A stretch of DNA of 28,174 nt from Cryomorphaceae bacterium (GTDB lineage Bacteria > Bacteroidota > Bacteroidia > Flavobacteriales > Crocinitomicaceae): the NCBI GenBank assembly GCA_021298235.1, contig JAJTDX010000022.1, forward strand, positions 1-28,174, read 5' to 3'. The notes below the pieces were generated by a model. It made no database searches, had not been told where the DNA came from, and worked only from the letters and a program-made list of their open reading frames with translations. The translations under genes and the position numbers were made by a program. Positions 7,701-14,244 of the stretch are shown one piece after another. How positions within the stretch are numbered: the first letter of the stretch is position 1; every line of letters begins with the position of its first letter.

Positions 7701-7864
7701 TTGGAGTTTTCATCCAACAACTTTATACCATTGTCAAGGTCTGTTTTTGCTTTTTGTAATTCAAGGTCAAGCTTTTCAAGCTTTAATTCGACTGAATCGA
7801 CCTCATTTTGGAAAGAGTTTATAAAAGCACTTTTAGCCTCGTTGTGTACAGATTCCAGGAACAT
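4724..7864 (-). CDS. FtsK/SpoIIIE-type ATPase, EccC/EssC-like, with N-terminal coiled coil
   Basis: A 1046-residue protein. Residues about 1-165 are a long coiled coil with no membrane helix. Residues about 205-380 look like a degenerate ATPase module: ILRALASNLPDKIQLKIFD, then a Walker-B-like RLFVVDN at 338-344. Residues about 465-740 are an intact FtsK/SpoIIIE module: Walker A GGVGSGKT (499-506), LIDMKNGAGFSVF (529-541), Walker B RILVVIDEF (603-611), and GINLLFATQ (640-648). Residues about 780-1015 resemble a third module whose P-loop has decayed to ISGNEREY. Multiple tandem FtsK modules, some degenerate, are typical of EccC/EssC, the motors of type VII secretion; FtsK itself has one module, membrane helices and a gamma domain. 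The downstream WXG-like genes support an export role. The last 30 residues look unnatural and may be frame-shifted (see findings). A Bacteroidota -7 box lies upstream. Confidence 0.9.
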   Translation of the reverse strand: MFLESVHNEAKSAFINSFQNEVDSVELKLEKLDLELQKAKTDLDNGIKLLDENSKAHLEMLSKKCDYLKAEIWRYKKLLETFSKAEIGPEMNQRILDLETAIHEHSSLKIEEYKSSSAKQKTKFESEKTAEINNLTQKLELEKDEFSQKINSLFSGFQEYMTSKVNSNKGTTNLEKLISFPVADYSNASSSVRLGNMIHSFKNSINAWDVQIPVIVDFYDKTNFILFYDDAKKSSVENITDGLILRALASNLPDKIQLKIFDSQFWDKFSEFLKLPSSVITKGSSIEEIENSIKTVEKEVREKLTLIWSEIEENNQTTHEFNIKKIKAEKYDDIIPYRLFVVDNCQNLLEQSKLFELLERSYQLTRFGCNFILLFNTSRPMDSEYTEKLKTIQYDTYRTIDLTGQWIPSEFSKDTFITKNLSVEDKKVLLETFQNELNEVVANRAKLRFIDHCEKDKTKWFSGNVGREISIPLGKSTNSDSLEHLKYTTKEFTGALLCGGVGSGKTNLLKSIITSIALKYSPEQMEMYLIDMKNGAGFSVFEAHKLPHVKLYAFSAEIELIDNVFENLRLEMERRYNEYSKFQIDNLEDVYKDERLASSAPKRILVVIDEFGSLGTADDDFLNSIFTNILSIIQKGRGMGINLLFATQNFNNVSHKSFNQAISQFHTRIILKSSPDAAQAILGSSNYNASKEITRIGQGFINYTHGEVNSEGGNHFFKSYLLDNEDLSPLLEEIRAEAERRKLDIAPSLFLDSSIEASFSSNKNLLNKDSIDETQFKKHGISCWIGETFLISNSAHFQFSWKINNKSSDQNILISGNEREYSMQSFISIISSLTYGVPNSNTSIFWIIPFEEELKKDLGLDLLIENTPHSEVFSEGELELVLKTLEDIQSKRSENQLDKTPIIICIPGLERLVTLYKYSGNDELHTIFLNLLRSGSSQGIYFVCEINRASTLAKLGQDVLGAFEHRVAYWMNEDDSREFINSNKACKLIDPENTTCRSKAIYYSQSSQEGFKFKSYSLMMLQFHWIFYLEKTIKKYINRILWPYVN

Positions 7865-7893
7865 GATTGTTTGTGATAAGTAATGGTTATTTG

Positions 7894-7901
7894 CAAATAT
7901 A
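7894..7901 (-). promoter_or_regulatory. Probable Bacteroidota promoter (-7 box) for the FtsK/WXG-like operon
   Basis: Read on the minus strand the box is TATATTTG, a perfect match to the Bacteroidota -7 consensus TAnnTTTG. It lies 29 nt upstream of the ATPase ATG, giving a short leader. The -33 element is weak: only a TTTAAA lies at the expected distance rather than TTTG. No other promoter-like site is evident in the closely packed genes down to the window edge, so this may drive the whole operon. Confidence 0.5.
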
Positions 7902-7983
7902 TAATTAAGATTTAATATAGTTTAAATCATTCTTTATAATTATACAAAGTGCTGTAATTCATGGTTTAAGACAATAAATCAAA

Positions 7984-8188
7984 ATGATAAAAGTTGATTT
8001 TCCTTACTTATCAAGTTATGTTAATTTTATTGAATCTGATATTATTTGCCGGTTTGCTCAGAATATAAATCCGACTGTGGAGGAAAGTACTTGTTCCTAT
8101 TTCAGATGAAAATACTGAAGAATTTATTGATCACGCCGATTTGAATATTTCAAATGAACCAATAAATCAAGCAGATAATTTTTCTTAA
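7984..8188 (+). pseudogene. Possible frameshifted small ORF, about 68 codons
   Basis: An ATG at 7984 opens a frame beginning MIKVDFPYLSSYVNF and running for about 40 codons to a TGA. If one base is skipped near 8085-8090, the frame continues as PISDENTEEFIDHADLN and ends at a TAA at 8186-8188. The total of 205 bp is 68 codons plus one base, as expected for a single-base insertion. The composition of both halves looks protein-like. It matches no family I know. It could equally be chance coding potential in AT-rich spacer DNA, or a sequencing error in a real small gene. Confidence 0.3.
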
Positions 8189-8249
8189 GTCCCAACCTAA
8201 TAAATGAACAGTTTGACGATGTTGACTGAATTAATAGGGGTGAGCAACA

Positions 8250-9602
8250 TTAGGATTTATTTTTTTTATTAAAAATTGAATAAATCTTTTCGTAGTACAT
8301 GTGCAGAAAAGTAATGAGTGCAGCAAGGCAAATCCCTATAAATACGAGTATTGAAATTGAGGAAAAACTTGATGCATCTATAATAAAAGAGAGTAAACCG
8401 GAAATGCCAATGATAGAAATGACCACACCTATCACATCACGTTTCACATTATTTTTGTGCTCTTCTTCGTGTTGAAGAATGTTCTTAACTCCATCGATAC
8501 TTTCATTTATGTCACTTAGGAGAATGTCTATGTTCATTTGTTTTTGAAGTAATCTAAAAAAAACATCTATTTCTGAATAAGTTGAAATAGAATAATAAAA
8601 TTGAGATAACCGCACGTCATTTATGTCTTTTGAAAATTTCTTTAAAGCGGTTAATCTTTCAGAATTAGATATTTTTTGTTTTCGATGTTCCTGAATGATT
8701 TCCGAAACAGAATAATTTAGATTAAGAATGGATTCTCGTTGGTTTAGCGCCATGAAAATCGAAGGACAATACATTGAAAACGATTCCTCAATAGTGCGAT
8801 TAGGGTCTAGTATAATTGCTCCTTCGTTCGATGCAAAAAAATAGGTTAATTCAACATTTTTAAAATGATCATTAAGATATGTACTATCAATTGTTTCATT
8901 CGTATTATTAACAAATCCGTCACTCGGAATTCTTAGTATGTTAAAACATTTTTTGTTTACGTCCTGATAACTTGTAACCCTGTCAGAGATTAAATGAAAT
9001 TGAAAGGGTTTTGAGTGAATAAATGAAAAACCAGATCGTTCATTTTTTACAAGTTCTGGAAGGTATGATATTAAAAAGGAATGTAAGGACAAATATTCGA
9101 CAATTTCATTGTTCTTGGCGATTTTAAAGCTGTATTTTTTTCTTTCAGTGTTTTTCTTTAATTCGACATCAAGATTGTAGAATCTAAATAATTTTTGATT
9201 TTGCAAATTTTCAATTACCTCAACTTCTTGATGATGAAGATTAATTTCAAATAAAATATAACCGATGTTTAAAAGAGAATTGATTAAGATCCATAAATTC
9301 GAAAATTCGGCTCTTATAGAAAGATTTGAATCCAAATAAAATTGGTGCCCTTGGTAGCGATCGCCAAAGCTTTCTCCTTGGCTATCTTCAAGTGAATTCA
9401 TTTCTAAACAATTAATATCCAGAAATTCTTTTCCTTCGGTAGACGTATCAAATTTTTTACCTATAAAATCAAAGAATTTTGATTTATCAATAAATTTCCT
9501 AATGTCACGATTTGATTTATTTTTATAAATCTTGGTTTCTAAGAAATCTAGATTTTCAAATCTAAATGGAATGATAATTAGTGTTTTGGATTTTGTGGTC
9601 AT
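8250..9602 (-). CDS. Membrane protein with large soluble N-terminus and two C-terminal helices
   Basis: A 450-residue protein of unknown family. Residues 1-300 form a soluble alpha/beta domain rich in Asn, Phe, Ile and Lys. Residues about 305-388 are helical (EIIQEHRKQKISNSERL through DINESIDGVKNILQHEEEH). Two hydrophobic helices follow at about 390-408 and 416-437, joined by a very short loop, with a basic tail. This order (soluble domain, long helix, two closely spaced terminal helices) is the layout of CorA-like transporters, but the GMN loop motif is absent, so it is at most a very distant relative. It starts 4 bp after the end of the FISUMP gene, so the two are probably co-transcribed. 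The coding sequence is noticeably richer in A and T than the genes to the right, hinting at separate acquisition. Confidence 0.75.
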   Translation of the reverse strand: MTTKSKTLIIIPFRFENLDFLETKIYKNKSNRDIRKFIDKSKFFDFIGKKFDTSTEGKEFLDINCLEMNSLEDSQGESFGDRYQGHQFYLDSNLSIRAEFSNLWILINSLLNIGYILFEINLHHQEVEVIENLQNQKLFRFYNLDVELKKNTERKKYSFKIAKNNEIVEYLSLHSFLISYLPELVKNERSGFSFIHSKPFQFHLISDRVTSYQDVNKKCFNILRIPSDGFVNNTNETIDSTYLNDHFKNVELTYFFASNEGAIILDPNRTIEESFSMYCPSIFMALNQRESILNLNYSVSEIIQEHRKQKISNSERLTALKKFSKDINDVRLSQFYYSISTYSEIDVFFRLLQKQMNIDILLSDINESIDGVKNILQHEEEHKNNVKRDVIGVVISIIGISGLLSFIIDASSFSSISILVFIGICLAALITFLHMYYEKIYSIFNKKNKS

Positions 9603-9606
9603 ATCC

Positions 9607-10173
9607 TTAGCAATGTCTAATAAATCTCAAGGATAATCCGTCTCCCTTATCTGTGTAAAAGGAATACAGAGAATCATTTTCAGAATTCACGTCAAATCCG
9701 AATGCATACAATGTGTTTTCTTTTAGCTCATCGGAAGTCCACCAAAATCCAAATTCGCCGAAATTTAAAAAGGAACCATTAAAATCACGCGTTCCACAAA
9801 AAAATGAAAAAATCTCATTATTTACATTTTTTGATTCATGAATTTGAGAATTACAATTTATGAATGCTTCATTGCTTCCAAATAAATTGGCCTTTAACTT
9901 TCTAAAGTCATCTAGAGTAGGTACTCTCCATCCCTCAGGGGCAATTCCCCTTAGGTCGGAAACAGCATACCAGTTGTATAATATTATTGACTCGTGGTAA
10001 TTATTTTCGTTGATAGGATACAAACAACATGCGGGCTCTTTTTTTTTACTTGCATCTAACCATTCTGATGTGGATTCGATCAAACGAATTTTTTCTCCAT
10101 TTCTGAAACTGGTTAAATTGGAATTGTTCTTCATCCATACTTGATCTCCAATTTTTAATTCCGAGAATTCCAT
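9607..10173 (-). CDS. FISUMP domain protein without signal peptide
   Basis: A 188-residue protein that is almost entirely one FISUMP domain (TIGR02145). The ATG at 10173 is chosen over an in-frame TTG seven codons earlier. Visible family marks are IGDQVWMKNNSNLTSFRNGE near the N-terminus, then EWLDASKKKEPACCLY, then ILYNWYAVSDLRGIAPEGW and the following RVPTLDDFRKL, then FWWTSDE, ending in LRFIRHC. FISUMP proteins are usually exported lipoproteins, but this one has no signal peptide or lipobox and should be cytosolic unless exported by an unusual route. It shares this feature with the FISUMP protein at 2091-2948, and the two flank the WXG/FtsK-like operon. It is followed after 4 bp by the 450-residue membrane protein gene, suggesting a functional pair. 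The biochemical role is unknown. Confidence 0.85.
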   Translation of the reverse strand: MEFSELKIGDQVWMKNNSNLTSFRNGEKIRLIESTSEWLDASKKKEPACCLYPINENNYHESIILYNWYAVSDLRGIAPEGWRVPTLDDFRKLKANLFGSNEAFINCNSQIHESKNVNNEIFSFFCGTRDFNGSFLNFGEFGFWWTSDELKENTLYAFGFDVNSENDSLYSFYTDKGDGLSLRFIRHC

Positions 10174-10257
10174 AACCTCACTATTATAAAACAATTAAAA
10201 AAAAGCCGGATGAATTACAACCAATGGCAAATAGATAATCGCAATGTTGACATCGAG

Positions 10258-10270
10258 ACATATTATATGT
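10258..10270. promoter_or_regulatory. 13-bp palindrome in a divergent intergenic region
   Basis: ACATATtATATGT is a perfect inverted repeat with a one-base centre. It lies between the minus-strand FISUMP gene (start 10173) and the plus-strand transglutaminase-like gene (start 10445), the position expected of an operator. A TTG lies 16 nt upstream of an overlapping TATGTTTA sequence, weakly resembling a promoter. AT-rich palindromes this short can arise by chance. Confidence 0.25.
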
Positions 10271-10444
10271 TTATTGTTACGAATGAAATCATTTTTCTTA
10301 ATCAAAGTTATTTATAAAAGGATAATCCTAACCCGCTTTAAAAGAAAGATTTCCTCTTTTGGTTATTTTCTAATCTTCTTTCAGTTATGTCAAAAAAAAC
10401 AAAAATCATGGTAAATCACTACCTAATTTTTAATGCTGTATCCT

Positions 10445-12109
10445 ATGAAAAAGTTGATCCTGACATGTGCGGTGCTGCTTGCTTTTGAGTCTCAGGCTGC
10501 CAAAAAGAATCCGTGGACCTTACCCCAAGGTGAGCTTCTCCATGTGTATCAATGTGTTGAAAATGATCGTTCAACAGAATTGGTTCGTTTGTACGCAGAT
10601 GGAACCTACGAACATTTGTTGTACGAACGCAAAAGCTCGAGACGAGAGCAAGTGGAACGGAATCTGGGAACCTATCTTGTTAAAAAAGGAAAGATTGAGT
10701 TTGCCAAACCGACACAAAATGAATTTACCGGGAAATTTAAATACGGCAGCTTTCAATTCAAAGACGGAAAGTTGTTTTCAAGTTTGGTCGATGCAGTTTT
10801 CAAGAGCTCGAATGAAGCGTTCAAAAGAAGTGAAGAAACTCGGTTTCGTAAACCATTCTTCATAAAGCTGAGAAAAGATGAAGTAGTGAACAACAGCGGT
10901 GCTGCTGATCTTTTGAAATTAGAAGATTTGTTGAGCTATCTTTTACAGGGCAAAAAGACGGAAGCAGAAAAATTGAGCGTTCTTGAGGCGTTTATTGCAC
11001 GCACTGTCACCTATGATGAGGAAGCACTCAATACGGGTAAACCAAAAAATGATCAGACGAATGCCCTTGCTATACTTGCCGGAACAGATCGAACTGCACT
11101 GTGTTCGGGGTATGCATTTACATTGCGAAAGCTATGCGAGGAGGCAGGATTGGTTTGCCGTAAAGTGGATGGACTGTCGAGAGATCGTTCCTCTATGGAA
11201 GCACTTTTGCCACATAGCTGGAATCTTATCACTGTTGATGGACAGAACCAGCTGCATGACCTCACATGGGCCGACAAAGGCGAGGAGTTGGACTTGAGGT
11301 GGATTAATGCTACTCCCAACGTTTTTATCAGCTCTCATTATCCGCAAAAACAAGAGGATCAACTCTTGTCTTCACCCATTTCCAAAGATGAATTTCAATC
11401 GCGCGTGTTGATGACAAGTAATACAAAGTTGACAGCATTGCCTGTTACAAATTTGAAAAGAGTAAATATTTTCAAGGAAAACCTTGAATTTCAAGTCGAA
11501 GGAGATCACATCGTTCAGGTTTATCAGTTGCCTGTGGCTTTGCTGAATGTTGTTTTTCGCGGAGAAAGTCCAAAGATTTCATTTACTCCCAAACCCATGG
11601 AGGCTGACGTCTCTTTGAAAGAGGGGAAAACTTCCGTTACCGTACCACTGAACGATCATCTGTATTTCATCCGTGTGGTAATAGATGGAGCTGTTGAAAC
11701 AGAGGTAAGGGCAATGAAAAATGGTCCGGAGGCAGTGTACAATCATTACATGGCTGTCGCAACAAATAAATTTGCAGATCCTTTAATTAGAGGAATTCTC
11801 TCAGCGGTGAAAATGAAAGATACTGAACGTTTGAAAACCTTGGTTGGTGATACAAATACGGTGTTTTTCAATGAGAAAAAGAAACTGATCCTCGACCAAA
11901 AAGTTTTGACCTCTATCGCAACCTGGACAGGAGAGGTTTCAGCATTGACCAAACAAGTTTCGGTCATAGAATTTTTTGATGAGGAGGGCAATGTTGTTCA
12001 GGAAGACAAGGAAGAATTTTTCATCGAAACGCCCGGAAAATTGAAGCTGTTTCTGGTTAAAGAAGAAACATGCTACCGGGTCGACAGAATAGAGTTTGCC
12101 TCGAAATAG
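10445..12109 (+). CDS. Secreted transglutaminase-like protein
   Basis: The ATG at 10445 is chosen because it gives a clean signal peptide (MKKLILTCAVLLAFESQA, then cleavage near AKK); an ATG four codons earlier is in frame but would add MLYP. The 554-residue product should be periplasmic. The central part is a transglutaminase-like core; numbering from the upstream ATG, Cys224 sits in TALCSGYAFTLRKLC, His261 in LLPHSWNLI, and Asp276 in LHDLTWAD. Before it, FIARTVTYDEEA is the usual lead-in segment. The C-terminal 250 residues look beta-rich and end with KLFLVKEETCYRVDRIEF. Such proteins in Bacteroidota are thought to be cell-envelope thiol peptidases or transferases; the substrate is unknown. 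It appears to be a single-gene unit with a possible terminator at 12115. Confidence 0.85.
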   Translation: MKKLILTCAVLLAFESQAAKKNPWTLPQGELLHVYQCVENDRSTELVRLYADGTYEHLLYERKSSRREQVERNLGTYLVKKGKIEFAKPTQNEFTGKFKYGSFQFKDGKLFSSLVDAVFKSSNEAFKRSEETRFRKPFFIKLRKDEVVNNSGAADLLKLEDLLSYLLQGKKTEAEKLSVLEAFIARTVTYDEEALNTGKPKNDQTNALAILAGTDRTALCSGYAFTLRKLCEEAGLVCRKVDGLSRDRSSMEALLPHSWNLITVDGQNQLHDLTWADKGEELDLRWINATPNVFISSHYPQKQEDQLLSSPISKDEFQSRVLMTSNTKLTALPVTNLKRVNIFKENLEFQVEGDHIVQVYQLPVALLNVVFRGESPKISFTPKPMEADVSLKEGKTSVTVPLNDHLYFIRVVIDGAVETEVRAMKNGPEAVYNHYMAVATNKFADPLIRGILSAVKMKDTERLKTLVGDTNTVFFNEKKKLILDQKVLTSIATWTGEVSALTKQVSVIEFFDEEGNVVQEDKEEFFIETPGKLKLFLVKEETCYRVDRIEFASK

Positions 12110-12114
12110 GGGAG

Positions 12115-12149
12115 AAGGCTGTCTCTAGTAGGCGGCCTTTTTCTTTTTT
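12115..12149 (+). terminator. Possible rho-independent terminator of the secreted transglutaminase-like gene
   Basis: The sequence AAGGC (12115-12119) can pair with GCCTT (12135-12139) across a 15-nt loop. It is followed by a T-rich run with a single C in it. The stem is short, so stability is modest. It sits 6 bp after the stop codon, in the gap between two convergent genes, where a terminator is expected. Confidence 0.4.
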
Positions 12150-13140
12150 AATACAAACCAAGGGGTTTACGAACCCATTTTGGAAGCATCTTCAAAGTAC
12201 CGTTTTTGAGCATCCATTCTAGCGCAAAAGTGAGGAGGTATACTATCGTAAAAAAAGCGACCATAACGATGGCGAAGTTTGAAAAAGATAACTCAAGATT
12301 GAGTTTATCAATGACAAAGCTGATGAGAAAAGAGTGAAGGATGTACACAAATAAACTATGTCTTCCGAGAACAAGAAGATTCGTATATGCCTCTCCTAAG
12401 GGTTTTACTTTCAAAAGAATCAGATAAAGAAAAAGACAACCTGAGACGGCGAAAAGAAGGTAGGTGAAATCTGCAGGATAGAAGAATTCCGTGTAGCCTT
12501 CCCGTAACAATTGCGTCGATTTAAAGAAGTAACAAAAAACTATACCTGCGATCAGAGCGAAAAATGATAAGACCAGAGAAATGGCAGATTTTTTTTCGAG
12601 AAAAGAGCGGTATGTGAACGTCAGATTTCCGATCACTGGAAATAGAATCCAAGGAAGGAGAGGGAACCATCCGTCGATGAATAATCTTTTCAGATCGGGT
12701 GTTAGGTCAGACCAATCTGGTTCCGGGTTGTAAAATCGATAGTATGGAAGAATAAAAGGCAAAGACAAGATTACGATAGCAATGGTCGCCGGCAGAATCC
12801 ATTTTTGAATTTTACTGCTTAGCTCTAAAAAGAGTAAGCTGAATCCAATTGCATATAGTACATCAAAGGTAACGAAGGGTGGGATTCCCCAGGCACATAC
12901 ATCGACAATGACAGCCGATGCTATGATATAAAGACCATTGAATTTTGAACCTTTGCCGGAAGAATGTGTCATTCCAAATGAGTAGCCGGCAAGAAATAAA
13001 AAAAGTGGTGCAGCAGCTGAACAAATTAATCGAAAAGAGAAAGGATAGTTTTCCGGACACAGATAGGGAGCAGCGTTTGCGCACAGCATTACCCAAATTG
13101 CTATCGTTCGCATTACATCAATCCCGGAATCTCGTTTCAT
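12148..13140 (-). CDS. DUF1624/HGSNAT-type membrane acyltransferase
   Basis: A 330-residue integral membrane protein with about eight to ten hydrophobic helices. It begins with the DUF1624-type motif GIDVMRTIAIWVML (Asp8 and Arg11), continues with PLFLFLAGYSFG (about 45-56) and DGWFPLLPWILFPVIG (156-171), and near the C-terminus has LGRHSLFVYILHSFL (258-272). These are hallmarks of the heparan-alpha-glucosaminide N-acetyltransferase catalytic domain and acyltransferase-3-like families. They move acyl groups from acyl-CoA across the membrane to sugars. The acceptor in this organism is unknown and may be a surface glycan. Length is close to the family norm. It is convergent with the secreted transglutaminase-like gene and divergent from the ion-channel gene, so it is probably expressed alone. 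Confidence 0.85.
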   Translation of the reverse strand: MKRDSGIDVMRTIAIWVMLCANAAPYLCPENYPFSFRLICSAAAPLFLFLAGYSFGMTHSSGKGSKFNGLYIIASAVIVDVCAWGIPPFVTFDVLYAIGFSLLFLELSSKIQKWILPATIAIVILSLPFILPYYRFYNPEPDWSDLTPDLKRLFIDGWFPLLPWILFPVIGNLTFTYRSFLEKKSAISLVLSFFALIAGIVFCYFFKSTQLLREGYTEFFYPADFTYLLFAVSGCLFLYLILLKVKPLGEAYTNLLVLGRHSLFVYILHSFLISFVIDKLNLELSFSNFAIVMVAFFTIVYLLTFALEWMLKNGTLKMLPKWVRKPLGLY

Positions 13141-13244
13141 AGGTGCGAAATTAGGAAAACTATACCGTACTTTAATTTCGAAAATGCATTCCCAAAGGTC
13201 ACGGTTTTATCGAAATGTGATAATTTAGTACCCTTGTCAGCGCT

Positions 13245-14237
13245 ATGAAAAACCTACGATACTCTCTTTTTCTAATTTTTATTCTACTTTCATTAGCAGT
13301 TAAGTCACAAGGAGCAGCCGAGTCTATTAATGTTGGATATTACATTAAGTTCCTAGCAATCAATAATAAAGAAGAGAATGCCATCATCGATTTATATTAT
13401 TGGTACAGATTTAAGCTTCCCAAGGATACAACTGATTTGAAAGATTATTACAATCTGGAGATTGTCAATGGGGATATTATTGTGAATGATGTACAGGAGG
13501 AGAGACTTATCGGTAATCAGTTCTACGTTTCGGGCAGATTAAAAGGGAAGTTTCATTTTGTTTCTGACTTTGCTAATTATCCGTTTGACAAGCAGAAGCT
13601 TTACATTCAGCTTGAGCATCCTACATTGACCGAAGATATGTTACGACTAGTACCTGATTCTACTTCTTATATCAAATGCAGACAACCCAGATCATTCTGG
13701 GGACTTTCCAAAGGGCTGGAATCCGATGGGCTATTTGCCTCTAGTTCTCGATTTGAGCTCGGCAAAAGAACGTATGAAACTGATTTTGGAGATCCGGAAA
13801 TTGAAGAACCCAACAGTGTCTATTCAAATTTATCCTATTGTATTTTTGTTTCACGAGATCCTTCGCCATATACAATCAAATTTATGTTGCCACTTATAAT
13901 CATACTGTGTTTGGCTTACCTCGTTTTCTATATTCCTGCAGATGCCTTAGATCTTGCTTGTGGATTGACGGTAACTTCTCTCCTGGCGGGCATTGCATTT
14001 CAATGGACTATTTCAGATGATTTGCCCGATGTAGGGTATTTAACCTGCGTCGATAAAATCTTTTACCTTTCCTACATTTTGATTATGCTTGCTATGGTTC
14101 AAACAGTCTGGACCTATCATCTGGAAAAAAATGGTAATGTAAAACTCTCAAATATGCTTGAAATCCTTGGAAGATGGCTATTCCCAATTTTCTTCTTTGG
14201 TGGCTCAGGAATGTTTATCTGGGCGGCTTACTATTAG
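13245..14237 (+). CDS. Pentameric ligand-gated ion channel homologue (Cys-loop superfamily, bacterial)
   Basis: A 330-residue protein with a signal peptide (MKNLRYSLFLIFILLSLAVKS, then QGAA). The extracellular beta domain carries the pLGIC marks GRLKGKFHFVSDFANYPFD (97-115) and KQKLYIQLEHP. Four membrane helices follow: M1 at about 210-229 with the conserved Pro in FMLPLIIIL, M2 at about 236-253 lining the pore (LACGLTVTSLLAGIAFQW), M3 at about 269-289 after LPDVGYLTCVDKIF, and M4 at about 308-328. The LP-x-VGYLT-x-x-D motif between M2 and M3 is highly characteristic. The two Cys of the eukaryotic Cys loop are absent, as in GLIC and ELIC. It would form a ligand-gated channel in the inner membrane; the ligand and ion selectivity cannot be read from sequence. 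The gene stands alone and converges on the next operon with a 7-bp gap. Confidence 0.9.
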   Translation: MKNLRYSLFLIFILLSLAVKSQGAAESINVGYYIKFLAINNKEENAIIDLYYWYRFKLPKDTTDLKDYYNLEIVNGDIIVNDVQEERLIGNQFYVSGRLKGKFHFVSDFANYPFDKQKLYIQLEHPTLTEDMLRLVPDSTSYIKCRQPRSFWGLSKGLESDGLFASSSRFELGKRTYETDFGDPEIEEPNSVYSNLSYCIFVSRDPSPYTIKFMLPLIIILCLAYLVFYIPADALDLACGLTVTSLLAGIAFQWTISDDLPDVGYLTCVDKIFYLSYILIMLAMVQTVWTYHLEKNGNVKLSNMLEILGRWLFPIFFFGGSGMFIWAAYY

Positions 14238-14244
14238 CAGCGGA

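Larger units (their letters stand above)
7865..8249. other. Intergenic stretch between two minus-strand units
   Basis: These 385 bp lack an intact gene. They contain the ATPase promoter box at the left and a degraded plus-strand small ORF (7984-8188, listed separately). The remainder is AT-rich sequence without convincing repeats, RNA genes or terminators. The stretch separates the FtsK/WXG-like operon from the FISUMP/450-residue gene pair, so the two are probably transcribed separately. Confidence 0.6.

Noticed and set aside
4724..7864. Chromosome-partitioning FtsK
   Set aside because: There are no N-terminal membrane helices and no C-terminal gamma domain, while extra degenerate ATPase modules and neighbouring WXG-like genes point to an EccC/EssC-like motor.
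2091..10173. A diversity-generating retroelement using the FISUMP (C-type-lectin-related) domains as variable proteins
   Set aside because: No reverse transcriptase, accessory gene or template/variable repeat pair was seen in the window.
10467..11362. Several plus- and minus-strand frames of 60-130 codons inside the secreted transglutaminase-like gene
   Set aside because: They overlap a well-supported gene in other frames and have shadow-like composition.
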